64,000 nt of DNA from an uncultured Eubacteriales bacterium (GCA_934525675.1 CAKSZH010000008.1:1-64000), one strand, 5' to 3'; shown: positions 42,619 to 51,636, counted from the stretch's first letter. Program-made: numbers and translations. The notes: a model not told the origin generated them from the sequence alone.

Positions 42619-43446
42619 ATGTATTACCGGACTCCTGATGACAGACGGCGTGTGCGGTATCCGTCGGACGACGTGGCGGTGCCGGAGAATTACGGCGGAA
42701 ACGTGTTCCACACGAGCGGCGGGAAGACGACTTTCTCACCGCTGGAGGAGCAGGTGACCCCGGCGGACATTTCCCCCGGGGAGGCGGAACGGGCGGACGG
42801 CATGGGCAGTCCCCCGGCAGGGCCGGATGGGCGTACCGACGGATCGGACGGCACGGGCAGCGGTTCCGACAACCGCAACATGGGTACTTCCGGGGCGGAA
42901 AGAGCGACCGGGCAGTATGACATGGGGCAGGGCAACGGGTTTACGGATGGACCCGGGGGCGACCGCGGGATGTGGCAATCCGGCGGGGGGGCCGATGAGG
43001 CGGATTCTTATGGCGCAGATTACGGGGAAAACCGGAGTTTCCCGGGTTCCGGAGCGGAGCCGTGGGGCGCGGGGCGGGCGGCGGAAGGGGCGCGTGAGCG
43101 CGGCGGAAGTCGCCCGACGGCGGCACACGGCGATGGGGGGAGCGGGGCATGGGAAGCCCCGGGGTTCGGTTACGACGCGCCGGGACAATCTGGTTCCGGA
43201 TACACGGACCCGGGAGACAGCGGAACTTCCCGTAAGGGCGTGGATTGCACGGAGAACGGGGACGCGATTGCGGGAGAGCCTCTGCCGCGTTCCTTGCCGA
43301 AAACACCGGGGTTTCTGGAGCATTTTTCGCTTCCCCACGCGCTCGGTTCCGAGGAGCTGCTTCTGCTCGGGCTGATGTACCTGACGGCACAGAAGCCGGG
43401 CGACGACCTGTGGATTTACCTGTTGGTACTCCTGTTCTGCGGATGA
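42619..43446 (+). CDS. Unknown protein with C-terminal hydrophobic segment, third of the trio
   Basis: 275 residues. It starts MYYRTPDDRRRVRYPSDDVA and ends in an amphipathic/hydrophobic module: LPHALGSEELLLLGLMYLTAQ, then DDLWIYLLVLLFCG. Between them are about 190 residues of Gly/Asp/Ser/Pro-rich disorder. The GSEELLLLGL...DDLWIYLLVLL end occurs on many small Clostridial proteins and could insert in or sit on a membrane. GGAGGAAAATGA, which includes the preceding stop, gives a strong site for the ATG. Followed directly by a terminator. Confidence 0.68.
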   Translation: MYYRTPDDRRRVRYPSDDVAVPENYGGNVFHTSGGKTTFSPLEEQVTPADISPGEAERADGMGSPPAGPDGRTDGSDGTGSGSDNRNMGTSGAERATGQYDMGQGNGFTDGPGGDRGMWQSGGGADEADSYGADYGENRSFPGSGAEPWGAGRAAEGARERGGSRPTAAHGDGGSGAWEAPGFGYDAPGQSGSGYTDPGDSGTSRKGVDCTENGDAIAGEPLPRSLPKTPGFLEHFSLPHALGSEELLLLGLMYLTAQKPGDDLWIYLLVLLFCG

Positions 43447-43496
43447 ATGCTTCCCGGGTACGTGTTCCGTACATGATCCGGTATTCTCACATACAA

Positions 43497-43537
43497 AGCC
43501 CCCCGGCGGACCGTCAGGTCCGCCGGGGGGCGTGTTT
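43497..43537. terminator. Strong terminator of the trio
   Basis: CCCCCCGGCGGACC / GGTCCGCCGGGGGG with loop GTCA, followed on the plus strand by CGTGTTT. It lies between convergent genes; the minus-strand T-run is poor. Confidence 0.75.
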
Positions 43538-43603
43538 CAATCTATGCTGTCCGGGTGGCTTTCTGTCTTTATACAGCCCCGTTGGAATCCGGTAATCCGG
43601 AAA

Positions 43604-44506
43604 TCAGTCCGGCAGAATCTGAAAATCCGTATACCCGTTTTCCCGGAGCCATGTACGCGCCGCTTCGTCGGATGTGCGGAGAAGCAGACGCACGGGGAAG
43701 GCGCGGAGACAGTAGGACGCACCGTCGAGCAGATCGGTAAGCTCTTCCGTGTCGCCGATCCCGCGGAGATCGAGCGCAAAGAAATCCGCCGACCGGAGGT
43801 AGCGCCGGAGTGTCGCTTCCGCGTTGCCGTTCCGGAAGAACTCCGCGGGGAGCACGGCTCCGATTGCGGTATCTCCCGTGTCCCGACGGAGCGCGGCGAG
43901 GTACGCAAGCGAAGCGCTCTCGTTTTCTCCGTCAAAGTTCAGTCCGTCAAACAGAATCGCGTCGATCCCGTTCCCGGCGATCTCGGCGGCAAGCGAGCGC
44001 TCGTAGTATTCCTCGGCAGACTTTGCCTGTCCGTCCAGTCCCGCAGAGAGCACCCGGAAGACCCCGCAGACATACATTCCGTTTTCATGAAGGTAGGAAA
44101 TCTCCGTTCCGGCGTTTTCGGCTACCGCGCCGTCCGCCTGTCGCTTCATGTGGATCGCGGTCTCCGAGCGGTACCCGAGCGTATCGTCCGCGCCCCGGAG
44201 AACGACCGAGACGGCATTGGTTCCGTTTGCCTTCATGTTGTCCACCGCGTATCCGAACGCGAACGCCTCGCAGGTCACACCCGGTACCCGGATATTTCCG
44301 TAGGTTACGGAGATATCGTCTCTCCCTGCGGGAAGTCCCTCCGTCTGTTTCCCGAGCACGTTCCCGAGCAGAATGGCGAGCCCGAGACCGAGGAGCACCG
44401 CTCCGCCGAGGATCAGCCACGGCAGGTATCTTTCTCTGTTTCCGGCTCCCCCCATGCGCATGGCGCGCCGGCGGCGGAGCCTTCTCTGTCTTGCACCGTT
44501 CATCAT
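43604..44506 (-). CDS. Membrane-anchored protein with glycosidase-like (TIM-barrel-type) domain
   Basis: 300 residues. A basic N-terminus (RQRRLRRRRAMR) precedes one membrane segment (LPWLILGGAVLLGLGLAILL). The extracytoplasmic part has barrel-like strands: GTNAVSVVLRG, GMYVCGVFRVL, GIDAILFDGLNFDGEN, TAIGAVLPAEFF and ADFFALDLRG. The ILFDGLNFDGE strand resembles the DxxxxDYxRFP-type strand of putative glycoside hydrolases (GHL/DUF4015 group), but I am not certain. Its ATG overlaps the stop of the foldase-like gene by four bases (ATGA), so both are translated together and probably act together at the membrane. Confidence 0.75.
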   Translation of the reverse strand: MMNGARQRRLRRRRAMRMGGAGNRERYLPWLILGGAVLLGLGLAILLGNVLGKQTEGLPAGRDDISVTYGNIRVPGVTCEAFAFGYAVDNMKANGTNAVSVVLRGADDTLGYRSETAIHMKRQADGAVAENAGTEISYLHENGMYVCGVFRVLSAGLDGQAKSAEEYYERSLAAEIAGNGIDAILFDGLNFDGENESASLAYLAALRRDTGDTAIGAVLPAEFFRNGNAEATLRRYLRSADFFALDLRGIGDTEELTDLLDGASYCLRAFPVRLLLRTSDEAARTWLRENGYTDFQILPD

Positions 44507-45699
44507 CTCATGCTGATTTCCAGCAGATTGAGGCTTTTACCGTATTCATTCAGCTCCACAGAAAGCCCCGCCTTGATTTCTTCAATGTACGATTCCACGA
44601 GCGCGCTCTGGTATTCTTTCATGAGTGTCTGCACCTCGGCAAGCAGTTTTGCCTCGTCGGGAGCAACGCGGACGGCGACATAGTATCCGCCAGTGGTTTC
44701 AATGACGGGGCTGACGTCGCCCTCTTTTGCGAGCCCCGATACGCCGTCCCAGAATTCGTCTGTGTAGGTTCCGCGGACAATGAAATAGGGACCGACACCC
44801 GTGTAGGCGCAGTTCTTGTCCGAGCCGATGATGTGACCGATCAGTTCCTCACGTTCCGACGGATCGGCGGCAAGCAGCTGCTCCCGGTAGGAGGCGGCAA
44901 GCGCACGGTTGACCTCCGGATCCTCGCCCGCGTCATTCTGAATGAAGAAATAATCGACGGGGATCAGGTTGCCCGACGGGATCCGGCTGCTGCCCGACTG
45001 CACGGTCAGATAGTCGTTGTAAAATTTCGCGTAGTCCGCGGGGGCGGTGTAATTGCCATAGAAATCGTAGGTCGTGTCGCCGATCGGCACCTTCCCGATG
45101 AAATCGCGGAGCTGGAAGTAAAGTTCGTTCTGTGCCTGCTCGGCAAGTAGGGTGAAGCGGAAGAGGTGGTCGGTCAGGTAGTATTTCTCAAGCTGTTTTT
45201 TGTAGGCGCTGCGGCTGCCTGCCTCCTTGCGCGTCGCTTCGATCTGCTTCTGCACGGCATCGGTGAGCGCGGAGTCGTTGTAGTTGATCTGATATGCGTC
45301 GCACGCCTTGAATACCGCGTAATTGTTGCGGAGTACCGAAAGTACCGTTTCCCGGAACTCCTCGCATTTGTCCGGATCGTTCCAGAATTCCTTCCCGTAT
45401 GCTTTTTCGTAGGTGTCCCGATAGGTCATTGCGACAAAGCGGAGTTCCTCGTACTGAATCTCCATGCCGCCGCAGGTCCCGACGACCCGCTTCTCCTCCT
45501 CGGTCTGTTTGATGGGACGGTCGCCCGTGAGGTACATGACAAGCAGCGTGACGCCGACGGCGACAAGAATCACCGCGAGGATGATCGCCGTGATGAGAAT
45601 GACCTTTTTCCGGCTGTTGTGTACCGGTTTCTTTGCGGCTTTGCCCGATGACGCCCTGCCACCGGGAATCCTTTTTTCTTTCAGCACTTTTTCTGCCAT
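44503..45699 (-). CDS. Membrane-anchored SurA/PrsA-like peptidyl-prolyl isomerase
   Basis: 398 residues. A Lys/Arg-rich N-terminus and one membrane segment (VILITAIILAVILVAVGVTLLVMYL) precede a SurA/trigger-factor-like helical domain (ALTDAVQKQIEATRKEAGSRSAYKKQLEKYYLTDHLFR). A parvulin-like C-terminal region follows (GPYFIVRGTYTDEFWDGVSGLAKEGDVSPVIETTGGYYVAVRV). The parvulin part is short and its N-terminal half is diverged, so isomerase activity is uncertain. The ATG at 45699 is preceded by GGAGGTCAGT. A TATAAT on the minus strand (45737-45732) is the likely -10; no good -35 is seen. Confidence 0.85.
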   Translation of the reverse strand: MAEKVLKEKRIPGGRASSGKAAKKPVHNSRKKVILITAIILAVILVAVGVTLLVMYLTGDRPIKQTEEEKRVVGTCGGMEIQYEELRFVAMTYRDTYEKAYGKEFWNDPDKCEEFRETVLSVLRNNYAVFKACDAYQINYNDSALTDAVQKQIEATRKEAGSRSAYKKQLEKYYLTDHLFRFTLLAEQAQNELYFQLRDFIGKVPIGDTTYDFYGNYTAPADYAKFYNDYLTVQSGSSRIPSGNLIPVDYFFIQNDAGEDPEVNRALAASYREQLLAADPSEREELIGHIIGSDKNCAYTGVGPYFIVRGTYTDEFWDGVSGLAKEGDVSPVIETTGGYYVAVRVAPDEAKLLAEVQTLMKEYQSALVESYIEEIKAGLSVELNEYGKSLNLLEISMR

Positions 45700-45790
45700 A
45701 CTGACCTCCGCCACCCGACATTCTTTCCTTGATTATACCGCGATTTTGTGAAGGATGTATGAATTGCCGCCGTATTTTCGCAAAAACACT

Positions 45791-45818
45791 TTGCAAAATA
45801 CGGAAAATGTGTTAAAAT
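45791..45818 (+). promoter_or_regulatory. Probable sigma-A promoter of hprK
   Basis: TTGCAA (45791-45796), 16 bases, TAAAAT (45813-45818); leader about 65 bases. Confidence 0.6.
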
Positions 45819-45889
45819 GACAGGGAACGGACCGGCTGAAAACAAAGTAAACCGGGAAAGCCCGCACAGGCGGGTGGGGAGGTAAAGGC

Positions 45890-46834
45890 ATGGAAGTCAA
45901 ATATACCATTCCGCTTTCGGAAATCGTCAACGAGTTTTCCTTTGAAAAGATTTATCTGCCGGAGGATTACGAGAGTATCAGGATTGTCACGCCGGAGGTC
46001 AACCGCCCGGGGCTTGCCCTGACCGGTTTTTTTGGCGCATTTGAAGAGCAGAGACTGCAGCTGATCGGCAACGCGGAGAACAAGTATCTCAAAAGCCTTG
46101 GCGACGAGGACCGTACCCGCGCCATCCGCCGCTTCATGCACAAGCGCCCTGCGGCGGTGCTGTTTACCTCCAATCTTGAGGTGTATGAGGCGATGATCGA
46201 CGCGGCAAAGGACGAAAACGTCCCCGTGCTCCGTACAAAGGAAAAGACCAGCCCCATCATGTCCTCGCTCATCGCGTCGCTCAATACGCATCTGGCTCCC
46301 CGCGTGACCCAGCATGGCGTTCTGGTCGAGGTTTACGGCGAGGGAATGCTTCTGCTCGGCGACAGCGGGGTCGGCAAGAGCGAGACCGCGATCGAACTGG
46401 TCAAGAGAGGGCATCGCCTCATTGCCGATGACGTGGTGGACATCAAGCGCGTTTCTGCCAAGACGCTGGTCGGTACCGCGCCGGAGATCATCCGCCATTA
46501 TGTGGAGCTGCGCGGCATCGGCATCATCGACGTCCGCCGGATCTTCGGTATGGGCGCGGTCAAGCAGAGCGAACGCATTGACCTTGTCATCAAGCTGGAG
46601 CAGTGGCAGGACGGCAAGATGTACGACCGTCTGGGGCTTGACGACCAGACCGAGAACATTCTGGGGCTTGAGATTCCGGCAATCACCATTCCTGTCAAGC
46701 CCGGCAGAAACCTTGCCATCATTCTGGAGATCGCCGCCATGAACAACCGCCAGAAGAAGATGGGCTACAACACGGCGGAGGAATTCAACAAAAAGCTCCT
46801 GAATCAGATGGGGCTTGGGGCGGATACGCTGTAA
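45890..46834 (+). CDS. hprK: HPr kinase/phosphorylase
   Basis: Phosphorylates and dephosphorylates Ser46 of HPr, the switch for carbon catabolite repression in Firmicutes. 314 residues: N-terminal domain to about 135, catalytic His in TQHGVLVEVYG (H142), Walker A GDSGVGKS at 157-164, DDVVDI (Walker B-like Asp pair), and the HprK signature ELRGIGIIDV. PVKPGRNLAIILEIAAMNNRQKKMGYN closes the protein. The start has GGGGAGG about 7 bases upstream. No lgt or PTS gene follows, as it would in Bacillus. The enzyme implies a PTS and CcpA-type control of the sugar genes elsewhere. Confidence 0.96.
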   Translation: MEVKYTIPLSEIVNEFSFEKIYLPEDYESIRIVTPEVNRPGLALTGFFGAFEEQRLQLIGNAENKYLKSLGDEDRTRAIRRFMHKRPAAVLFTSNLEVYEAMIDAAKDENVPVLRTKEKTSPIMSSLIASLNTHLAPRVTQHGVLVEVYGEGMLLLGDSGVGKSETAIELVKRGHRLIADDVVDIKRVSAKTLVGTAPEIIRHYVELRGIGIIDVRRIFGMGAVKQSERIDLVIKLEQWQDGKMYDRLGLDDQTENILGLEIPAITIPVKPGRNLAIILEIAAMNNRQKKMGYNTAEEFNKKLLNQMGLGADTL

Positions 46835-47028
46835 CCGCCTGAGGAATCCGCAAAGGGGACCCGGCTGACCGGCAGACGTAATGCCCGGCATCGCGGTCCA
46901 CTCCGGCGGTTCAATCGCGTATCCGGCTGACGAATGAACGTGGTGCCGGCCAAGCGGGCAACGGACTGCCGGGAATACGGCGTGATTCCGGACTTGACAA
47001 GGTGACCGGCGCGCTTCCGGTCAGCGGC

Positions 47029-47340
47029 TCAGTCGGAAAGATCCCCGTAGTCGTAAGTAATCCCGTGCGTGTCGCAGAAGCGGCGGAAGAGGACCAGTGC
47101 GTTTTCCCGGGTCAGCGCCCCGGCGAGCCGCCGGGCAAGATCGTCCGGCGCTACGCCGAGCAGCTTTGCCAGACGGAGCGTCCCGGCGCGGTCAAGGTTG
47201 AGATAATATTCCTCGTATTCCGGATCGGCGCCGGGATTCTGACGGATTCCCGTCATGCTGACGCCGAAAAGCCCGTTTTCCGATAATTCCGCACGCGTTT
47301 CACTGTGTAAAAAGCCGGTATGGGAATCGGTCGGTGTCAT
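47029..47340 (-). CDS. Small hypothetical protein
   Basis: 103 residues, soluble, no recognised domain. The composition is ordinary for a folded protein: GVSMTGIRQNPGADPEYEEYYLNLDRAGTLRLAKLLGVAPDDLARRLAGALTRENALVLFRRFCDTHGI. The segment LRLAKLLGVAPDDLARRL looks like a short helix-turn-helix-like helical pair but is too little to name. GAAAGGAAG lies about 9 bases before the ATG. Convergent with hprK and separated from it by about 195 bases with no feature I recognise. Confidence 0.55.
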   Translation of the reverse strand: MTPTDSHTGFLHSETRAELSENGLFGVSMTGIRQNPGADPEYEEYYLNLDRAGTLRLAKLLGVAPDDLARRLAGALTRENALVLFRRFCDTHGITYDYGDLSD

Positions 47341-47479
47341 GTATCATGCTTCCTTTCTTTGCTGAAATGTGCGGACAGTGCCGGGGTGCTGACCGCGTTG
47401 TCAGTGTACCCGAAACGGTGTCCGATAAAGCGGACTTGCAGGCATTTTTCGTGAAAGTGAAAAAGTTTACAGATAGAAC

Positions 47480-47508
47480 TTGCATTTTTTTGTGGAATAT
47501 GATAGGAT
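47480..47508 (+). promoter_or_regulatory. Sigma-A promoter of the 47554 lipoprotein
   Basis: TTGCAT (47480-47485), 17 bases, TAGGAT (47503-47508) preceded by TGA (extended -10). Confidence 0.6.
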
Positions 47509-47553
47509 GAACACACTTCCCCCGCCGACGCGGGGAAACTTACGGAGGAATCT

Positions 47554-49296
47554 ATGAAGAGATTGGCAGCGATCCTGCTCGTGTGTCTCATGGTGCTGGG
47601 GGCACTTGTGTCCTGTACCGGAGGCAAGACAACGGAAACCGGGACGGAACCGACGACGGGTAAACCGACGGAATCCGTGACCGAAACCGCAAGCGAAGCT
47701 GTGACGGAATCCGAGTCCGAGTCCTCGACAGAGTCCGCTACGGAAACGGTTCATGAACATACTTACTGGGTGAAGGAGACCCATGCAGCCTCCTGCACCG
47801 AAGACGGATACGAGATTTCGGTCTGTTCCGGCTGTGGGAAGGAGACGCGGGAGGAATTTCCCGCTCTTGGACACCTGCTTGCCGGCAATCGCCACGCATC
47901 CGACGGGAAGAGTGTGGTTTCCTGCGTGCGGTGCCTTTCCGAAATTGAGGTGACGGACGCGGAACGGGAACGCCTGGTTGCCATCGGCGACAGCATCGTC
48001 GGCGAGAGACTGCGGATCACCGCATACGGCACGCCCGACTGCAACAGCCCCATCATTGCGGATCTGTTCAATCGGATCCTTGACATCGGGATCAACACGG
48101 TGGTTGCCAACGGTATGGAGACCTCCAGCGGTCTGTGGTCCGTACTGGAAGCGGCAAACGAAACCGGTATGGATGTGCTTGCCGACGCGACCGCGCTGGC
48201 AATCCGGAATCCCGAAGAGGTCCTGGCAAAGCTGCTCTTCATGGATGAAGAAGAACATCTGGTCGGACTTTATCTGCGCGACGAGCCGTATCCCTTCTGG
48301 TTCGGGAACCTGGGCAAGACTGCCGATCTGCTCCGCAAGGAGTATCCGGGAGTACAGTGGAGCATGGGCGCCAACCTGCTCGGCTGGGGCAATCCCGCGT
48401 ATGTCTGGAAGGGCATCTGGGAAGACGGCACGCAGGAGTGGAAGTCCTTCGGCAAAGAGAACCCGGACGGCTCGCCTGCAACGGATGCCAACGGTTCGCT
48501 TGCTTTCGGGGACGGCATGACCGCAGAGGCGATGCATTACGCGATGAATGTGTACTGGGAGACCGTCAAGCCGGATTTCTTCTGCTTTGACGTGTATCCG
48601 TACAACAATCAGGAATCCGGCAACCTGCCGAACTATCTGGCAAATCTCGCGTTCTTCCAGTATTACGCACTGAAGTATGACGTTCCGATGTGGACCTTCC
48701 TCCAGACCGCGAACGGCCCCGTGGACGGCTCCGCCGATCCGACCTACACGCAGCTCCGTTGCGAGTCCAACCTGTCTCTTGCCGCCGGCGCCAAGAGCCT
48801 GCTCTGCTTCACGGTGGTGCAGACCTCGGAATGGTCGTACATGATCTCCGCGGACGGTACCGAGATCCGCCCGATCTACTATGACGCAAAGAACGTGTTT
48901 ACCGGCATTCATCAGATGAAGGGCGCTTATCTGAGCTATACCTTCGACAAGTACATCGTGAATTCCGCGGATGAGAATTACGGGAAATACTTCACCGAAT
49001 TTGAAATGGATGGAATGCTCACGGACACCTACGCGGGGCTTGCCTCCGTGGACGGAGAGGAGATTTTTGTCGGCTGCGGCAAAAACGCCGAGGGCAAGAC
49101 CGGACTTTACGTGGTCAATCTCAATTATAAGAAGGACGCCGCTCCGACGACCGCTGTGCTTTACCTGACGGAGGAGCTGTCCTACCGCCTGTGGGGCGAT
49201 ACCGAAGGACTGGAGGGAGCGGGCGTGACCGACCGTTTCCTGCTTACCCTGGAGCCCGGCGAGGGATGCTTCATTGAGCTGAATCCCGCCGACTGA
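47554..49296 (+). CDS. Lipoprotein with CxxC/GH module and TIM-barrel glycosidase-like domain
   Basis: 580 residues. Lipoprotein signal with lipobox LVSC (C21); Thr/Glu/Ser-rich tether (TESESESSTESATE) to about 66; then a module of about 42 residues, HEHTYWVKETHAASC...DGYEISVCSGCGKE...ALGHL, with CxxC and GH spacing seen in many Clostridial surface proteins. The main domain (about 125-470) is barrel-like: GINTVVANGM, GLYLRDEPYP (D243/E244, likely acidic catalytic pair), SMGANLLGWG, FFCFDVYPYNN, PMWTFLQT and LAAGAKSLLCFTV. A C-terminal beta domain with GLYVVNLNY follows. Paralogue of the 49459 and 8595 proteins. AGGAGG-like ACGGAGG lies upstream of the ATG. Confidence 0.87.
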   Translation: MKRLAAILLVCLMVLGALVSCTGGKTTETGTEPTTGKPTESVTETASEAVTESESESSTESATETVHEHTYWVKETHAASCTEDGYEISVCSGCGKETREEFPALGHLLAGNRHASDGKSVVSCVRCLSEIEVTDAERERLVAIGDSIVGERLRITAYGTPDCNSPIIADLFNRILDIGINTVVANGMETSSGLWSVLEAANETGMDVLADATALAIRNPEEVLAKLLFMDEEEHLVGLYLRDEPYPFWFGNLGKTADLLRKEYPGVQWSMGANLLGWGNPAYVWKGIWEDGTQEWKSFGKENPDGSPATDANGSLAFGDGMTAEAMHYAMNVYWETVKPDFFCFDVYPYNNQESGNLPNYLANLAFFQYYALKYDVPMWTFLQTANGPVDGSADPTYTQLRCESNLSLAAGAKSLLCFTVVQTSEWSYMISADGTEIRPIYYDAKNVFTGIHQMKGAYLSYTFDKYIVNSADENYGKYFTEFEMDGMLTDTYAGLASVDGEEIFVGCGKNAEGKTGLYVVNLNYKKDAAPTTAVLYLTEELSYRLWGDTEGLEGAGVTDRFLLTLEPGEGCFIELNPAD

Positions 49297-49458
49297 TCCC
49301 CGGTAAAACACGGGACGGGAAATCCTCCCGCATACAGGAAGAAGATATACACGGCGGATGTCCGTGACCCGAACCGCTCCATGCGGCTTCCGTCATCTGC
49401 CGTTCCCCCGATCATACCGGAAATCTGATCCGGAATTCATACATAAGAGGAGAAAACC

Positions 49459-51282
49459 GTGAAAAATATGAAACGAATGACAGCCCTGCTTCTTGCGGTG
49501 CTGATGGTGCTTTCCGCGGCGGCGATCTTTGCGTCGTGCGGCAGAAAAATTCCCGTTCTGCCCGAGGATTCGTCCGGTGCGGCAGACGGGACGGAGCCGA
49601 ACACCGAGAGGGAAAGTGAAACGGAAAATCCCGATGAATCCGAAACGCCGGGGCATGTCCATGACTGGAAGGAAGTCGGTCGGAGGGGTGCGACCTGCAC
49701 GGTTGACGGTTATATTGAAGAGATCTGCAGTATCTGCGGAAATGGCCGCGAGCAGATCACGGAAAAAGCGCTCGGTCATGACTTTGACGACGGCACGGAA
49801 CACGCGGCAACCTGCGGCGTGGACGCGTACACCGAATACAAGTGCAGCCGTTGCGGCGAGGTGAAGCGTGATTTCCGGGAAGGCACCGCGACGGGTGAGC
49901 ACGTTTTCGGCGACAAGCCGACCTATGTCAAGGACGGCAACGACAAGGTCTACGCTGTCTGTACGGAGTGCGGATTCCTGAAGGAGCTGTCCGATGACGA
50001 ACTCCGTCAGGCAATCTACAACAGCCTCCGGGACTTCACGCAGGAGGTTGTGGCGTATGACTGCGGAGACGCGGACATCGCGGATTCGTATGTGAAGATC
50101 TTTGAACTGATGAAGGAGGCGGGGATTACCTCGATTGTTTCCTGCTGCCAGGGAATGGGGACGGTGTTGATCCCGCAGTTGCTGGAAGCCTGCGAGGAAG
50201 CGGGCATGAATGTGTATCTGAATATGCACGGCATGGAGCCCGCCGAGATGGTCTATCGCCTCAGCTATTATGCCGAGGGGTACGACTGTGTGCGCGGCAT
50301 TTACATGAAGGACGAACCGGTCCTGAATATGTTTGAGAATCTTGCCGAAGCCAAGCGCCGGATTCTCGAAGAGGTCGAGGGCGCGACCGGTTGGCTGATC
50401 GGTGCGAATATGCTCCCCTATGGTGACCGCGCTTTTGAACCCGGCGACCACGGGTACGGCTATGTCTCCGACGGTTGGTACAATTCCATGGTTTACTATA
50501 TGGAAACGGTCAAGCCGGACTACTTCTGCTTTGACCGCTATCCGTGGAACTCCACCGGAGATTTTTCGGAGGCAGCAAATTCCCCCGATCAATACGTTGC
50601 AAATCTGCTTGTTGCCAAGAAGATTGCGGATCTGTACAACGTCCCGCTTCATACCTACCTGCAAACGGTGGCAGTCGGCGGCTACAAGGCTCCGACCGAG
50701 ACGCAGTTCCGCTGTGAGGTCAATCTGTCGCTTGCCTGCGGTGCAGACGCTCTCTATCTGTTTACCGTATATGAGGGACACGGGTTTACCGGGTTCATCT
50801 CAAGGGAAGGCGACGAGCTTGCCGATATGTATTATATCGTGCAGACGGTGATCGAGGAAGTCAACACCATGAAGGGAATTTACGACCTGTTCGATCTCGA
50901 CAAAGTCATGACGGTCGGTTGCGACAACTACGCCAAAGCAATGAAGAGCTTCTCCGAGGCGGAGGATTACCTGACCGATTCCTACGGGAAACTGACCTCC
51001 GTCACGACCGACGGCAAGTGCTTTATCGGCTGCATGAAGGACGATGCGGGCAGGGAAGGCTTCTATGTCGTCAACAACAATTATCTGGATGACGGGAACG
51101 ATACCTATGAGCTGATATTCGCAGAGGAGACAACCTACCAGCTCTGGACGATGGAGGGACTGGTTGCGATGGGGAAGGCAAGCTCGCTGACGCTGAATCT
51201 GATGCCCGGTGAGGGACAGTTCCTTGTGCTCGGCGGCGAAAATGTGCCGGTGGGTACGACGGAAGTAACTCCTGCCGACTGA
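49459..51282 (+). CDS. Lipoprotein with CxxC/GH modules and TIM-barrel glycosidase-like domain
   Basis: 607 residues, paralogous to the upstream gene. Lipobox FASC (C27), acidic tether, then two to three CxxC/GH modules (HVHDWKEV...CSICGNG...ALGHDF, CSRCGEVKRDF, CTECGFLKEL). The barrel-like domain carries GIYMKDEPVLN (D285/E286), GWLIGANMLPYG, YFCFDRYPWN, PLHTYLQTVAVGG and LACGADALYLFTVYEG. The C-terminal beta domain has GFYVVNNNYL and LNLMPGEGQFLVL. The start is read as GTG at 49459 with AGAGGAG upstream; an ATG three codons later is possible. It follows its paralogue after 162 bases and precedes a terminator. Confidence 0.87.
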   Translation: MKNMKRMTALLLAVLMVLSAAAIFASCGRKIPVLPEDSSGAADGTEPNTERESETENPDESETPGHVHDWKEVGRRGATCTVDGYIEEICSICGNGREQITEKALGHDFDDGTEHAATCGVDAYTEYKCSRCGEVKRDFREGTATGEHVFGDKPTYVKDGNDKVYAVCTECGFLKELSDDELRQAIYNSLRDFTQEVVAYDCGDADIADSYVKIFELMKEAGITSIVSCCQGMGTVLIPQLLEACEEAGMNVYLNMHGMEPAEMVYRLSYYAEGYDCVRGIYMKDEPVLNMFENLAEAKRRILEEVEGATGWLIGANMLPYGDRAFEPGDHGYGYVSDGWYNSMVYYMETVKPDYFCFDRYPWNSTGDFSEAANSPDQYVANLLVAKKIADLYNVPLHTYLQTVAVGGYKAPTETQFRCEVNLSLACGADALYLFTVYEGHGFTGFISREGDELADMYYIVQTVIEEVNTMKGIYDLFDLDKVMTVGCDNYAKAMKSFSEAEDYLTDSYGKLTSVTTDGKCFIGCMKDDAGREGFYVVNNNYLDDGNDTYELIFAEETTYQLWTMEGLVAMGKASSLTLNLMPGEGQFLVLGGENVPVGTTEVTPAD

Positions 51283-51296
51283 TTCCGGAATCATTT

Positions 51297-51328
51297 ACGG
51301 GCAACCCGCATGGGTTGCCCGTTTTTTC
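51297..51328 (+). terminator. Terminator after the lipoprotein pair
   Basis: ACGGGCAACCC / GGGTTGCCCGT with loop GCAT, then TTTTTTCG. Confidence 0.87.
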
Positions 51329-51636
51329 GTTCCCGGAACTCCGGCAGTTGTGTCTGCGGTTCCCGTTGTCAACGTGTGTGCCCCATGCTTCTTTCCCCGT
51401 CCCGCGCTTCGCCCCTCCGCCGCCCCCCGCTTCTCCCTTGCTCCGAGTGTACCGCTGGACAGCAAGGCGTCGCGATCTCTTGCGTGTACCGCGATCCGGG
51501 AATACACCGTCCGTCGCATGATCGGGAATCCGTGAATTTCATTGACAAAATGGAATAAAGTGTTATAAGACAAAATGGAATAAAGTGTTATAATGAATGT
51601 AAATCTAATCCGGAAACCGGAGGGACGAAAGACGAA
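51329..51636. other. Upstream region of the leucine-rich-repeat gene
   Basis: About 200 bases of C-rich sequence with no gene, followed by the duplicated promoter segment at 51543-51594 and a short leader. The open frames here are short and overlap one another. Confidence 0.5.
51543..51594 (+). promoter_or_regulatory. Tandemly duplicated promoter segment
   Basis: A perfect 25-bp unit, GACAAAATGGAATAAAGTG plus TTATAA, occurs twice in a row (51544-51568 and 51569-51593). The first copy gives TTGACA (51543-51548), 15 bases, TATAAG. The second gives a GACA, 16 bases and a perfect TATAAT (51589-51594). The likely active pair is the second -10 with the second, weaker -35. The ATG is about 40 bases on. 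Confidence 0.75.

Noticed and set aside
47554..51282. Calling the two lipoproteins beta-galactosidases
   Set aside because: Barrel-like pattern and an acidic pair are visible, but no family signature specific enough to name a substrate.
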